This document shows, piece by piece, positions 42,611 to 54,492 of a stretch of DNA of 64,000 bases (the first letter of the stretch is position 1; each line of letters starts with the position of its first letter). Below the pieces are notes generated by a model. The model was not told the DNA's origin. It saw nothing but the letters and a program-made list of their open reading frames with translations, and did not search any database. This DNA comes from Burkholderiales bacterium 70-64 (lineage in GTDB: Bacteria > Pseudomonadota > Gammaproteobacteria > Burkholderiales > Burkholderiaceae_E), in the NCBI GenBank assembly GCA_001898645.1, contig MKUQ01000016.1, forward strand, positions 306,928 to 370,927. The letters are read 5' to 3'. The position numbers and the translations under genes are program-made.

Positions 42611-45600
42611 CCGTACTCCACGGCGGCCGACAACGGATGCAGCGCCGAGCGGATCGCGCCCATGAGGTCCTCGTGCGGCTGCACGCGCCAGCGCGCGCCG
42701 AGCTCGATCGAGCACGACGCGTCGCCATTGCCGTATTCGACCACCACCGGGATGGCCGGCACCTCGGCGCGGTCGCCGACGGCAAAGGGCGCGATCGCGC
42801 CGCGCAGGGCGGCGCCGTCGGCGATGCCGTTGAGCCGGATGCGCAGCCGCTTGCCGAACTCCTGGCGTGCCATGGTGAGATCGAGCAGGCGGTCGGCCAC
42901 CACGCGCTGGCCGCCGGTGTAGTCGTCGCGGCTCACCTTGCCGAGCACCACCAGCAGCTCGTCGTCGCGGATCAGCCGGCGATGCGCCTCGTACAGCTCG
43001 TTGAACACCGATACGTCGAGCGTCGCGCTGCCGTCGTCGAGGGTGACGAACACCATCTTGCCGCGGCGCGTCATCTGCGTGCGCTGGGCGGCGACGATGC
43101 CGGCGATCCACACCGGCTGCGGCGCCGGCTGCAGGTCGGCCAGCCGGGTGCGCGCGAAACTGCGCACCTCGCGCTCGCAGGCGTGGAAGAGATGCCCGCT
43201 CAGGAACAGGCCGAGCGCGACCTTCTCCTCCTGCAGCCGCTGGCGCTCGCTCCAGGCGGGCGCGGCGATCCATTCGGGCGCGCTCGGCAGCCCGCCGACC
43301 TCGTCGCCGAACAGGCTCACCTGGTCGATTGCCGCGCCGGCAGCCTCGGCAGCGTCGATGGCGCGCCCGACGTTGGCCAGCAGCCTGGCCCGGTCGGGCT
43401 CGAGCGCATCGAACGCGCCGGCGCGCACCAGCGCCTCGATCGCGCGCCGGTTGACGATCTTGCGGTCGATGCGCGCGCAGAAGTCGAACAGGTCGGAGAA
43501 CGGCCGCTCCGCGCGCGCCTGCAGGATGTTGACGACGGCCGACTCCCCGGTGCCCTTGATCGCGCCCAGCCCGTAGCGCAACGCGCTGTCGGAGACCGGC
43601 TCGAAGCGGTAGCCGGAGGCGTTGATGTCGGGCGGCAGCACCTCGACGCGGTTGGCGCGAGCGTCATCGACGAAGAGCTTCACCTTGTCGGTGTCGTCCA
43701 TGTCGGAGGACAGCGTGGCGGCCATGAACTCCGCCGGGTAGCGGGCCTTGAGCCAGGCGGTGTGATAGGTGATGACCGCGTAGGCGGCGGTGTGCGACTT
43801 GTTGAAGCCGTACTCGGCGAACATCGCCATCAGGTCGAACAGCTTGTTGGCGAGCTCGACCGGGTAGCCCTTGCGCTGCGCGCCTTCCACGAACAGGCCG
43901 CGGTGCTGCGCCATCTCCTCGGGCTTCTTCTTGCCCATCGCGCGGCGCAGCAGGTCGGCGCCGCCCAGCGTGTAGCCGCCGATGATCTGGGCGATCTGCA
44001 TGACCTGTTCCTGGTACACGATCACGCCGTAGGTCGGCTCCAGGCAGGCCGTCAGATCGGGATGGAAGTAGTCGATCTGCTGCTGGCCCTTCTTGCGCAG
44101 GATGAAGTCGTCGACCATGCCCGAGCCCAGCGGCCCGGGCCGGTAGAGCGCGAGCACCGCGATGATGTCCTCGAAGCGGTCGGGCTGAAGCTTCTTCAGC
44201 AGCTTCTTCATGCCCTCGCTTTCCAGCTGGAACACCGCGGTGGTGTTGGCCTCCTTGAGCACCTGGTAGGCGCGCGGGTCGTCGAAGGCCAGCGCCTGCA
44301 GGTCGAGGCCGAGCCCGGGATGGCGGCGATTGATGTAGTCGACCGCCAGGTCGATGATGGTCAGGTTGCGCAGGCCGAGGAAGTCGAACTTCACCAGCCC
44401 GACCGCCTCGACGTCGTCCTTGTCGAACTGGCTGACCACGCCGGCCTCGGCGCCCGGCTGCTTGTACAGCGGGCAGAAGTCGGTGAGGCGGCCCGGCGCG
44501 ATCAGCACGCCGCCGGCGTGCATGCCGACGTTGCGGGTGAGGTCCTCGAGCGGCTCGGCCAGCGCGAGCAGCCCGCGCACCTCGTCTTCCTTGCGCTCGC
44601 GCTCGGCCAGCAGCGGCTCGGCCTCGCGCGCCTTGGCCAGCGACAGCGGCTTGTTCTGCACCAGCGGGATCAGCTTGGAGAGCTGGTCGCAGAAGTTGTA
44701 GCCCATGTCGAGCACGCGCCCGACGTCGCGGATGACCGCCTTGGAGGCCATCGTGCCGAAGGTGGCGATCTGCGACACCGCCTGCTCGCCGTAGCGGCTG
44801 CGTACGTACTCGATGACCTTCCAGCGGTTGTCCTGGCAGAAGTCGATGTCGAAGTCGGGCATCGACACGCGCTCGGGATTCAGGAAGCGCTCGAACAGCA
44901 GCGCGTACGGAATCGGGTCGAGGTCGGTGATGCCCAGCGCGAAGGCCACCAGCGAGCCGGCCCCCGAGCCGCGGCCCGGGCCCACCGGCACGCCGTTCTT
45001 CTTCGCCCAGTTGATGAAGTCGGCCACGATCAGGAAGTAGCCCGAGAAGCCCATCTGGACGATGGTGTCGCACTCGTACTCGAGCCGCGCGCGGTACTGC
45101 TCGTGCCGCGCGGCCAGGACGTCGGCGGGCGTGGTCTCGGGCGGGAAGAGCACCTGCATGCGCTGCTCGAGCCCCTCGTGCGCGAGCCGGCGCATGTAGT
45201 CGTCGAGACCGACGCCTTCGGGGGTCGGGAACTGCGGCAGCTGCGGCTTGCCGAGCACCATCGACACGTTGCAGCGGCGCGCGATCTCGACGCTGTTGGC
45301 CAGCGCGCTGGGCAGGTCGGCGAAGGCCTGCGCCATCTCCTCCTGCGAGCGGAAGTACTGCTCCTCGGTGAAGCGGCGCACGCGCCGCGGATTGGCGAGG
45401 ATCTCACCCTCGGCGATGCACACGCGCGCCTCGTGGGCGCGGAACTCCTCGCGCCCCAGGAACTGCACCGGGTGCGTGGCCACGATCGGCAGCCCGAGGC
45501 GGGCCGCCAGGTGGGCCGCGGCCCGCGTCTGCGCCTCGGCTTCCGGCTGGCCGCTGCGCTGCACCTCGAGATAGAAGGCATCCGGGAAGCGCCGCGCCCA

Positions 45601-46092
45601 GGACTGCGCGAGCTGCGCCGCCGCTGTCGCGTTGCCGGCGAGCAGGGCCTGCCCCACGTCGCCCGCCTGCGCCCCGGACAGCGCGATCAGGCCGTCGCCC
45701 GGCATGCCGCCGTCGGGATGCGGTTCGTCGAACCACTCGGCGCACATCTCGCCGCGCCCGCGGTACTCGTTCTCGAGCCAGGCGCGGCTGATCAGCTCGC
45801 ACAGGCGCAGGTAGCCGGTGCGGTCGCGCGCCAGCAGCAGCAGGCGGAACGGCCGGTCGCGGTCGGCGGCGTTGGAGAACCAGGCGTCGACGCCGCAGAC
45901 CGGCTTGATACCGCGCGCGCGCGCGGCCTTGTAGAAGCGCACCCAGCCGAACAGGTTGGCCAGGTCGGTGACCGCCACCGCGGGCTGGGCATCGCGGTGC
46001 GCGGCGTCGATCAGCGCATCGATGCGTACGATCGAATCGCTCACCGAGTACTCGGAGTGCACGCGAAGGTGAACGAAGCGCGGCGCGTTCAT
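42607..46092 (-). CDS. dnaE: DNA polymerase III alpha subunit
   Basis: 1161 residues, full length for DnaE. PHP domain at the N-terminus ([31 protein letters not shown]), polymerase palm with [20 protein letters not shown] and catalytic Asp pair in [15 protein letters not shown], fingers with [36 protein letters not shown] (key part [10 protein letters not shown]), tandem HhH, and an OB domain near residue 1000. Replicates the chromosome as part of the holoenzyme. It heads the minus-strand unit, and the first glycosyltransferase start overlaps its stop, so LPS genes may be read from the dnaE promoter. Confidence 0.98.
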   Translation of the reverse strand: MNAPRFVHLRVHSEYSVSDSIVRIDALIDAAHRDAQPAVAVTDLANLFGWVRFYKAARARGIKPVCGVDAWFSNAADRDRPFRLLLLARDRTGYLRLCELISRAWLENEYRGRGEMCAEWFDEPHPDGGMPGDGLIALSGAQAGDVGQALLAGNATAAAQLAQSWARRFPDAFYLEVQRSGQPEAEAQTRAAAHLAARLGLPIVATHPVQFLGREEFRAHEARVCIAEGEILANPRRVRRFTEEQYFRSQEEMAQAFADLPSALANSVEIARRCNVSMVLGKPQLPQFPTPEGVGLDDYMRRLAHEGLEQRMQVLFPPETTPADVLAARHEQYRARLEYECDTIVQMGFSGYFLIVADFINWAKKNGVPVGPGRGSGAGSLVAFALGITDLDPIPYALLFERFLNPERVSMPDFDIDFCQDNRWKVIEYVRSRYGEQAVSQIATFGTMASKAVIRDVGRVLDMGYNFCDQLSKLIPLVQNKPLSLAKAREAEPLLAERERKEDEVRGLLALAEPLEDLTRNVGMHAGGVLIAPGRLTDFCPLYKQPGAEAGVVSQFDKDDVEAVGLVKFDFLGLRNLTIIDLAVDYINRRHPGLGLDLQALAFDDPRAYQVLKEANTTAVFQLESEGMKKLLKKLQPDRFEDIIAVLALYRPGPLGSGMVDDFILRKKGQQQIDYFHPDLTACLEPTYGVIVYQEQVMQIAQIIGGYTLGGADLLRRAMGKKKPEEMAQHRGLFVEGAQRKGYPVELANKLFDLMAMFAEYGFNKSHTAAYAVITYHTAWLKARYPAEFMAATLSSDMDDTDKVKLFVDDARANRVEVLPPDINASGYRFEPVSDSALRYGLGAIKGTGESAVVNILQARAERPFSDLFDFCARIDRKIVNRRAIEALVRAGAFDALEPDRARLLANVGRAIDAAEAAGAAIDQVSLFGDEVGGLPSAPEWIAAPAWSERQRLQEEKVALGLFLSGHLFHACEREVRSFARTRLADLQPAPQPVWIAGIVAAQRTQMTRRGKMVFVTLDDGSATLDVSVFNELYEAHRRLIRDDELLVVLGKVSRDDYTGGQRVVADRLLDLTMARQEFGKRLRIRLNGIADGAALRGAIAPFAVGDRAEVPAIPVVVEYGNGDASCSIELGARWRVQPHEDLMGAIRSALHPLSAAVEYG

Positions 46093-46095
46093 GGA

Positions 46096-46119
46096 TAGAA
46101 TCTCACCATCAAAATTCTA
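46096..46119. promoter_or_regulatory. Facing -10-like elements between dnaE and the hydrolase gene
   Basis: TAGAAT on the plus strand (46096-46101) and TAGAAT on the minus strand (46119-46114) form an inverted repeat with 12 bases between. Either could serve as a -10 box; the predicted start points nearly coincide (about 46107-46108), one for each divergent gene. No good -35 is seen for either. Confidence 0.35.
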
Positions 46120-46179
46120 CCCATGTTCACCCCGGCCGACGCCGCGCACCGGCGTGCCGGGGCAAAATCGCAGGCCGCC

Positions 46180-47037
46180 ATGCCCGCCACGCGATCCTTC
46201 ACCCTCGAGCGTCCCGGCGGCATCACGCTGCGCGGGGCGTGCTGGTGCCCGGCAGGCGCAGGCGGCGGCGCGCGCGGCGCCGATGTCGCGCCGGCGCGCG
46301 ACATCTACCTGGTGCACGGCCTGGGCGAGCACGTCGGCCGCTACGACACGCTCGGAGCCTGGCTCGCCGCACGCGGCTGGACGCTGTGCGGCCACGATCA
46401 TCACGGCCACGGCCGCTCGGACGGCCGGCGCGGCACGATCCCCGCCACGCGCGATCCGGTCGACGACCTGGAGGCCGCCCTCGAGACCCGCTACGACGCC
46501 GGCCGGCCGCCGCTGCTGATGGGCCACAGCCTCGGCGGGCTGGTGGCGCTGAGCTGCGCGCTGCGTCACCCGCAGCGCATCCGCGGGCTGGTGCTGACGT
46601 CGCCGGCGCTGGACCCCGGCCTCGGCATCTGGCAGAAGGCGCTGGTGGCGCTGATGTCGCGCATCGCGCCCGATCTCGCGCTGGGCAACGGGCTCGACGC
46701 ATCGAAGCTGTCGCACGATCCGGCGGTGGTGCGCGCCTATCTCGACGATCCGCTGGTGCACGATCGCATCTCGGCACGCCTGGCGCGCTTCATCGTCGAT
46801 GCCTCGCGGCGGGCGATCGAGCAGGCCGGCACGCTCGCGGTGCCCACGCTGCTGATGTACGCGGGCGACGATCGTCTCGTCGACCCCGCCGGCAGCCGGG
46901 AGTTCGCGCGCCGCGCGCCGCCCTCGCTGCTGACCGTGCGCGAATACCCGGCGCTCTGGCACGAGATCCTGAACGAGAGCGAACCGGCGCGCCGCGGCGT
47001 CTTCGACGACCTAGCCGCCTGGCTCGACGGCCGCTGA
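46180..47037 (+). CDS. Alpha/beta hydrolase, monoacylglycerol lipase/lysophospholipase type
   Basis: 285 residues from ATG 46180; an in-frame ATG at 46123 would add 19 unconserved residues. Hydrolase_4 (Serine aminopeptidase S33) fold: [20 protein letters not shown] with the oxyanion [15 protein letters not shown], nucleophile elbow [12 protein letters not shown], acidic residue in [13 protein letters not shown] and catalytic His in LWHEILNE. No signal peptide. Likely cytoplasmic lipase or esterase on monoglycerides or lysophospholipids. It is divergent from dnaE and precedes gluQ by two bases. Confidence 0.87.
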   Translation: MPATRSFTLERPGGITLRGACWCPAGAGGGARGADVAPARDIYLVHGLGEHVGRYDTLGAWLAARGWTLCGHDHHGHGRSDGRRGTIPATRDPVDDLEAALETRYDAGRPPLLMGHSLGGLVALSCALRHPQRIRGLVLTSPALDPGLGIWQKALVALMSRIAPDLALGNGLDASKLSHDPAVVRAYLDDPLVHDRISARLARFIVDASRRAIEQAGTLAVPTLLMYAGDDRLVDPAGSREFARRAPPSLLTVREYPALWHEILNESEPARRGVFDDLAAWLDGR

Positions 47038-47039
47038 AC

Positions 47040-47960
47040 GTGTCCGCCGATCCGCCGCGCGATCCGCAGCCGCACTCGCCGGCGCAGGGGCGGACCGCAT
47101 CCTATGTCGGGCGCTTCGCGCCCTCCCCCACCGGCCCGCTGCACGCCGGCTCGCTGGCGGCGGCGCTGGCCAGCCGGCTCGATGCGCTCGCGCACCGCGG
47201 ACGCTGGCTGCTGCGCATCGAGGACCTCGACACGCCGCGCGAGGCGCCGGGCGCGGCCGAAGCCATCCTCCACGTGCTGTCGCGGCTCGGCTTCGCCCAC
47301 GACGGCGAGATCGTGTGGCAGAGCCGGCGCGACGCGGCCTACCGTGAGGCATTCGAACGGCTGCACGCCAGCGGGCTCGTCTACCCCTGCGCGTGCACGC
47401 GCCGCGAGATCGCCGATTCCGTCGTGCACGCCGGGCAGCGGCAGCACCGCGGCGAGCTCGTCTACCCGGGCACCTGCCGCAACGGCCTGCCCGCCGGACG
47501 CAGCGCGCGCGCCTGGCGCGTGCGGGTCGACGACGCGCACATCGCATGGTGCGACCGCAGCGCCGGCCGCTTCGAGGAGGCGCTGGCGGAATCGGTAGGC
47601 GATTTCGTGCTGCGGCGCGCCGACGGGCCCTGGGCCTACCAGCTCGCGGTGGTGGTCGACGACGCCTTCCAGGGGGTCACCGACGTGGTGCGCGGCGCCG
47701 ACCTGCGCGACTCGACGGCCCGCCAGGTGTACCTGCAGCGCCTGCTCAGGATGCCGACCCCGCGCTACCTGCACGTGCCGGTGGTGCTCGACGCCCGCGG
47801 CGAAAAGCTCTCGAAGCAGACCGGGGCGGCTGCGATCGATCCGGCGCGCGGCGTCGCGGCGCTGAACGACGCGCTGGAGTTCCTCGGCCTGGGGACGGTG
47901 GCCACCGGCTCGCTCGAGCGCTTCTGGACCGAAGCGACCGCGCGCTGGGCACGTTCTTAA
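47040..47960 (+). CDS. gluQ: Glutamyl-Q tRNA(Asp) synthetase
   Basis: 306 residues from GTG 47040. A GluRS-like catalytic core with [20 protein letters not shown] (HxGS variant of HIGH), [12 protein letters not shown], zinc-binding Cys in [10 protein letters not shown] and YPGTCRNG, and EKLSKQTG (KLSK). It lacks the anticodon-binding domain, as YadB/GluQ does. It glutamylates queuosine at position 34 of tRNA-Asp. Starts two bases after the hydrolase stop; convergent with rhlE, whose end overlaps by four bases. Confidence 0.94.
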   Translation: MSADPPRDPQPHSPAQGRTASYVGRFAPSPTGPLHAGSLAAALASRLDALAHRGRWLLRIEDLDTPREAPGAAEAILHVLSRLGFAHDGEIVWQSRRDAAYREAFERLHASGLVYPCACTRREIADSVVHAGQRQHRGELVYPGTCRNGLPAGRSARAWRVRVDDAHIAWCDRSAGRFEEALAESVGDFVLRRADGPWAYQLAVVVDDAFQGVTDVVRGADLRDSTARQVYLQRLLRMPTPRYLHVPVVLDARGEKLSKQTGAAAIDPARGVAALNDALEFLGLGTVATGSLERFWTEATARWARS

Positions 47961-49420
47961 GATTTCCTGCCGCCGCCGCCCAGGAGCGCCGCCACCGGCC
48001 GGCGCGGCCGTCGTGCACTCCCCTGCGCGCGTTCGGGCGTCTCGGGCGCGGCAGCTGCCGCGCCCTCCTCGGCCGGGCGAGGCTCGTACGGCTCGAAGAA
48101 GAAGGGGTCGCGGGAGTAGCCGGCGGCGCGCGACGCAGCCGGTTCGCCTTCCGGACGCCGCCGCCGGGGGGACCCGCCCCTTTCCGCCGCGGAGTCGCCC
48201 CTGCGCGAGGAGGATGCACGTCCGCGCGCAGCGGGCTCGTCGTCGCGGCGCTCGCGCCGCGGGCGCTCCTGCGCCGGGCCGACGTCGAGGCGCTCGGGCG
48301 GCAGCTTGCGCTTGATCAGCTTCTCGATCTCGACGAGCAGGCGCTCGTCGTTGTCCACCATCAGCGACAGCGCCAGCCCGCTCGCGCCGGCACGGCCGGT
48401 GCGGCCGATGCGGTGCACGTAGTCTTCGGCGCTGTAGGGGAGGTCGTAGTTGATGACCGCCGGCAGCTCGACGATGTCGAGGCCGCGCGCGGCGACATCG
48501 GTGGCCACCAGCACGACGATCTCGCCCTTCTTGAATGCCTCGAGGGTGGCCAGCCGTTCCTGCTGCGTCTTGTCGCCGTGGATGGCCGCCGCGTTCAGGC
48601 CGTCGCGCTCGAGCTGGCGCGCCAGCCGCCCGGCGCCGATCTTGGTGTTGGTGAACACGATCACCTGCGAGAGCTGGCGCTCGCGCACCAGCTTGGCCAC
48701 CGCGGCGCGCTTGGATTCGAGGTCGGCGACGCGGTACACGATCTGCTCGACGTTGTCGGCGGTCGCGTTGCGGCGCGCCACCTCGACGAGCACCGGATCG
48801 TTCAGGAACGCCTCGGCCAGCTTGCGGATCTCGCCCGAGAACGTGGCCGAGAACATCAGGTTCTGCCGGCGCTCGGGCAGCGCATGGATGATGCGCTGGA
48901 TGTCGGGCAGGAAGCCCATGTCGAGCATCCGGTCGGCTTCGTCGAGCACCAGGATCTCCGCCTGGGCGAGCGAGACCGTCTTCTGCCCCATGTGATCGAG
49001 CAGCCTGCCGGGGGTGGCGATGAGCACCTCGCAGCCGTGGCGCAGGGCGGCCACCTGCGGCCGGATGTCGACGCCACCGAACACCACGGCCGACCTCAGC
49101 CCGGTGTGCTTGGCGTATTCCCGCACGTTCTCGTGGATCTGGTCGGCCAGCTCACGGGTGGGCGCGAGGATCAGCGCCCGCACCGGATGGCGCGCCGGCG
49201 AGGCACTGGCATTGGCATGCGGCATCAGCCGCTGCAGGATCGGCAGCGCGAATCCCGCGGTCTTGCCGGTGCCGGTCTGGGCCGCTCCCATGACGTCGCG
49301 CCCCTGCATGACGATGGGGATGGCCTGCGCCTGGATCGGAGTGGGTTCCCGGTAGCCGAGTTCGTCGACTGCTCTGAGGATCGGTTCGGCAAGGCCGAAA
49401 GAAGCGAAAGTCGTGCTCAA
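47957..49420 (-). CDS. rhlE: DEAD-box RNA helicase, RhlE type
   Basis: 487 residues from a TTG start at 49420 with a poor ribosome-binding site. Q motif [23 protein letters not shown] (core GYREPTPIQ), motif I AQTGTGKT, Ia [56 protein letters not shown]. The C-terminal 100 residues are a basic, Arg/Glu/Pro-rich disordered tail with [10 protein letters not shown]. RhlE remodels rRNA and mRNA, with a role in cold and ribosome maturation. Start choice rests on the near-invariant N-terminus. Confidence 0.94.
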   Translation of the reverse strand: MSTTFASFGLAEPILRAVDELGYREPTPIQAQAIPIVMQGRDVMGAAQTGTGKTAGFALPILQRLMPHANASASPARHPVRALILAPTRELADQIHENVREYAKHTGLRSAVVFGGVDIRPQVAALRHGCEVLIATPGRLLDHMGQKTVSLAQAEILVLDEADRMLDMGFLPDIQRIIHALPERRQNLMFSATFSGEIRKLAEAFLNDPVLVEVARRNATADNVEQIVYRVADLESKRAAVAKLVRERQLSQVIVFTNTKIGAGRLARQLERDGLNAAAIHGDKTQQERLATLEAFKKGEIVVLVATDVAARGLDIVELPAVINYDLPYSAEDYVHRIGRTGRAGASGLALSLMVDNDERLLVEIEKLIKRKLPPERLDVGPAQERPRRERRDDEPAARGRASSSRRGDSAAERGGSPRRRRPEGEPAASRAAGYSRDPFFFEPYEPRPAEEGAAAAAPETPERAQGSARRPRRPVAALLGGGGRKS

Positions 49421-49498
49421 ATGGGTCCGTCTAGGTGTGCCGCCGGTGAAGGGCGGCTGAAAAAGCTACCATTTTCCCCCTTTCGGGTGAGGATGCAA

Positions 49499-50083
49499 AT
49501 GAACCTGATCCGGACCGTGCAGCTCTCGAGGCTCGCCCTGTGTGCCGCCCTGGCGACCGGGCTGGGCGCCTGCCAGTCGCTGCTGCCGGTCGCCCACGAC
49601 AACACCGCGGTGTCGTGGAAGAGCTTCGACGAGGCGCGCGCGGCGATCGAGTCCATCGAGCCCTTCGTCACCACCAAGTCCAAGCTGCACGAAGATGGCT
49701 TCGACCCCACGCGCAACGCGGCGGTGACCATCCTCACCTACCCGGAGATCGTGCAGCGGTTCGCCGCCGGCTCGGCGCTGTGGCCCGACGAATACGAACC
49801 GGGCATCCGCAAGTGCCTGACGTCGGGCAAGGCGTGCTCGGGCTACGCCATCGCGACGCGCCAGGTGCATCGCGACCGGGTGGGCAACTTCTGGCTCGAC
49901 TCGTTCGCCTTCCGGCGCGAGGTGAACGTCACCGGCTGGAGCTTCACCGCCATGATCCTCTTCGTCGACGACATGGCCGTCTACGCGGTGTACGGCGGGC
50001 AGCCGAACCTGCACGAATTCCAGGTCACCCGCAACCCGCTGGGCCCGCTGCAGGGCTGGGGCGAGGCGCTGCGCCCGCGCTGA
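49499..50083 (+). CDS. Lipoprotein of unknown family, 194 aa
   Basis: ATG 49499 is preferred over 49493 because GGTGAGG then has normal spacing. Lipoprotein signal with lipobox LGAC (CAALATGLGACQSLLPV). The mature part has a helical segment FDEARAAIESIEPF, then TLLTYPEIV-like ITVLTYPEIVQRF (visible here as VTILTYPEIVQRF), a disulphide-capable pair in RKCLTSGKACSGY, and a beta-rich C-terminus with FWLDSFAFRREVNVTGWSF and VYAVYGGQPN. No known domain is recognised. It probably sits on the outer membrane. It lies between rhlE (divergent) and prfC, 55 bp before prfC, and a -10-like TATACT (50111-50116) suggests prfC has its own promoter. Confidence 0.8.
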   Translation: MNLIRTVQLSRLALCAALATGLGACQSLLPVAHDNTAVSWKSFDEARAAIESIEPFVTTKSKLHEDGFDPTRNAAVTILTYPEIVQRFAAGSALWPDEYEPGIRKCLTSGKACSGYAIATRQVHRDRVGNFWLDSFAFRREVNVTGWSFTAMILFVDDMAVYAVYGGQPNLHEFQVTRNPLGPLQGWGEALRPR

Positions 50084-50138
50084 ACGCCGGCGGCCAGAGC
50101 CGTTCGTCGTTATACTTCCTGGCCCCGAGTGGCCGACG

Positions 50139-51749
<1,611 letters not shown>

Positions 51750-51873
51750 GCCGCCCCCGAGGCGGCCCGCAGCGCCCCTCGGGCCGCCCGCGGCACCGGC
51801 GGGCACGGCCACCCAGCGCGCCGATCGCCGCTACACTTGCAGCCACCCGGAACAGCCGGTCAGGAGGATCAGG

Positions 51874-53094
51874 ATGCGATTCTCGCTGCAGGGCATCATC
51901 GACTCGCTCGGCTCGCGGGCCGGCGTGCCGTTCGCCGTCGTCACGTCGGACGGCACGCGCTACGCCACCGGCGCGGACGAGCCGCGCTTCACCATCGTCT
52001 TCCGGTCCGACGCCGCGCTGCTGTCGGCGTTCACCCGCGGCCACATGGGCCTGCTCGAAGGCTGGTTCGACGGCAACGTCGAGGTCGAGGGCGACCTGGG
52101 CGCTGCGTTCGCCGCCGGCATGCAGAGCGGCCTCGACACGCAGGGCCAGACCGTGCTCAAGGTGGAGAACCACCTGCACGAGCTGCGCCGCTCCAACCGC
52201 ACCCCGGCACAGGCCAAGATCAATGCGCGCGCCCACTACGGCCTGGGCACGCCGTTCTATCGCCTGTGGCTCGACGACCCGCTCATGATGTACACCTGCG
52301 GCTACTGGCCGGAGGGCACCGCCAGCCTCGAGGAGGCCCAGCGCAACAAGATCGACCACGTGTGCCGCAAGATCGGGCTGGCGCGCGGCGAGCGCTACAT
52401 CGACATCGGCTGCGGCTTCGGCGGCTTCATGTTCCGGGCGCTCGAGACGGTGGGCGCCCTGGGCACCGGGCTGAACACCACCACCGAGCAGGTGCACTGG
52501 CTGCGCGAGGAGATCGGCCGGCGCGGCCTGGGCGACGACCTGTCGGTGCGCGAAGCGGATTTCCGCGAGGTCGACGCGCAGTACGACAAGGTGGTCTCGA
52601 TCGGCGTGCTCGAGCACGCCGGGCGCGACCAGCTGGCCGAAGTGGTGCGCGCGCACGCCGACTTCCTCAAGCCCGGCGGCCTGGGCATGCTGCACTTCAT
52701 CGGGCACGTCGGGCGTTTCGACACCGAGCTGTTCATCCGCAAGCACGTCTTCCCGGGCGGGTGGATCCCCAGCCTGGCCGAGGTCATCGTCGAGATGGAA
52801 CGCTGCGGGCTCGAGGTGGTCGACATCGAGAACCTGCGCCGCCACTATGCGCCGACGCTCGACGCATGGGCCGAGCGCTTCTCGCGCAACTGGGAGGCGA
52901 TCCGCGCGCTGGACCCGCAGCGCCACACCGAACGCTTCCGGCGCGTCTGGCTGGCCTACCTGGTCGGCTGCGCCGAGATGTTCCGCTCGCCGGCCGGCTA
53001 CACGCACCTGTTCCAGATCGTCTTCAGCAAGGGCAACATCACCCGCGCCAGCTATCCGATGGGCCGCGGGTTCCTCTATGAGCGCGAGCGCTGA
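51874..53094 (+). CDS. Cyclopropane-fatty-acid-synthase-like SAM methyltransferase with altered active site
   Basis: 406 residues; CAGGAGGATCAGG precedes ATG 51874. The N-terminal lipid-binding helical region holds RGHMGLLEGWFDGNVEVEGD and the linker HYGLGTPFYRLWLDDPLMMY. The catalytic domain has motif I YIDIGCGFGGFMFRAL. Of residues that bind the catalytic bicarbonate in E. coli CFA synthase, Cys142 (YTCGYW), Glu247 (VLEHAG) and His274 (LHFIG) are kept, but the Tyr of the WYERF motif is Ala333 (DAWAERF). It probably methylates the double bond of an unsaturated phospholipid acyl chain. Overlap by 16 bp with an FAD oxidoreductase gene suggests a modified product rather than a simple cyclopropane (inference). 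Confidence 0.85.
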   Translation: MRFSLQGIIDSLGSRAGVPFAVVTSDGTRYATGADEPRFTIVFRSDAALLSAFTRGHMGLLEGWFDGNVEVEGDLGAAFAAGMQSGLDTQGQTVLKVENHLHELRRSNRTPAQAKINARAHYGLGTPFYRLWLDDPLMMYTCGYWPEGTASLEEAQRNKIDHVCRKIGLARGERYIDIGCGFGGFMFRALETVGALGTGLNTTTEQVHWLREEIGRRGLGDDLSVREADFREVDAQYDKVVSIGVLEHAGRDQLAEVVRAHADFLKPGGLGMLHFIGHVGRFDTELFIRKHVFPGGWIPSLAEVIVEMERCGLEVVDIENLRRHYAPTLDAWAERFSRNWEAIRALDPQRHTERFRRVWLAYLVGCAEMFRSPAGYTHLFQIVFSKGNITRASYPMGRGFLYERER

Positions 53095-54433
53095 GGCCGG
53101 CGCGCACGCCGCGCGGCGCGCGCGGCTGGCCGCACAGCTGCAGGAGGCGGGCGGCGGCGCGCCGATCGGCCTGGAGCGCAGCAGCTCCAACCTGTTTCGC
53201 GACCGCGACGAGGCGCCCAAGCGACGCCTCGACCTGCGCGAGTTCCGCCACCTGCTCGACGTCGATGCCGCGGCGGGGTGGCTGGACGTGGAAGGCTCGG
53301 CGACCTACGAGGACCTGGTCGCCGCCGCCCTGCCGCGCGGCGTGATGCCGGCGGTGGTGCCGCAGCTCAAGACCATCACCGTGGGCGGAGCGGCGGCCGG
53401 AGTGGGCATCGAGGCCACCTCGTTCCGGCACGGGCTGGTGCACGACACGCTGCTGGAGCTCGACGTGCTGCTGCCCGACGGACGCATCGTGCTGTGCACG
53501 CCCGAGAACGAGCATCGCGACCTGTTCTTCGGCTTCCCGAACTCCTACGGCACGCTCGGCTATGCGATCCGCCTGCGCCTGCGCGCACTGCCGGTGCGCT
53601 CGCACGTGCGCGTCGAGCACGTGCGCCACCGCGATCCGGACGCGTTCTTCGCCGACCTCGCGCAGCGCTGCGCCGGGCCGGCGGACTTCGTCGACGGCGT
53701 GGTGTTCGGTCCGCACGAGCTCGTGCTCAGCGTCGGGCGCTTCGTCGACGACGCGCCATGGTCGAGCGACTACACCTTCGAGCACATCTACTACCGTTCC
53801 CTGCTCGCGCGCGAGCTCGACTTCCTCACCACCCGCGACTACCTCTGGCGCTGGGACACCGACTGGTTCTGGTGCTCCAAGAACCTGTACGCGCAGAACC
53901 CGCTGGTGCGGCGGCTGCTCGGGCGTGCGCGCCTGAACTCGCGCACCTACACCCGCGTCATGCGCTGGAACGCGCGCTGGGGCCTGACGCGACGGCTGGC
54001 GCGCCTGCGCGGCCGGTTCACCGAGTCGGTGATCCAGGATGTCGACATCCCGACCGCGCGCGCCGGCGAGTTCCTCGCCTTCCTGCTGCGCGAGGTCGGC
54101 ATCCTGCCGATCTGGATCTGTCCGATCCGCGCCGCCGATCCGGCCCGGCGGTTCACGCTGTATCCGCTCGCCCCGGGCGTGCCGCACGTCAACTTCGGGT
54201 TCTGGGACGTGGTCGAGAGCGCCCTGCCGCGCCCGCCCGGGTATGTCAACCGGCTCATCGAGCACGAGGTGCTGCGGCTGGGCGGCATCAAGTCGCTGTA
54301 CTCCGACAGCTACTTCACCCGCGAGGAATTCGCCCGCGCCTACGACATGGCGGCTTACGACGCCCTCAAGGCCCGCTACGACCCCGACCGGCGCATGCTC
54401 GGGCTCTACGAGAAGTGCGTGCTGCGCGCCTGA
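53079..54433 (+). CDS. FAD-binding oxidoreductase, DWARF1/DHCR24-like
   Basis: 451 residues; the ATG at 53079 lies within the end of the methyltransferase gene. PCMH-type FAD-binding domain: LDVDAAAGWLDVEGSATYED, then ITVGGAAAGVGIEATSFRHG and VLLPDGRIVLCTPENEHRDL (core DGRIVLCTPENEH), NSYGTLGYAIRLRL. The second half has WRWDTDWFWCSKNLYAQNPL and FWDVVES, as in delta-24 sterol reductase-like proteins. No signal peptide. In actinobacteria a homologous oxidoreductase (TmsA/BfaA) works with a CFA-like methyltransferase (TmsB/BfaB) to make 10-methyl fatty acids; in alphaproteobacteria a comparable enzyme takes part in furan fatty acid synthesis. The same logic probably applies here. Confidence 0.85.
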
Positions 54434-54492
54434 GCAGCGCGCGCCAGTGGGCGCTAACATGGCGGCAGCGAGGCATCTGCGCGGAGAGCATC

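Noticed and set aside
42637..46098. Very long open frame antisense to dnaE, over 1100 codons
   Set aside because: It mirrors the codon pattern of a verified gene in G+C-rich DNA; no domain, start signal or conservation clue. Same for the long frame opposite the sensor kinase at 3472-6309.
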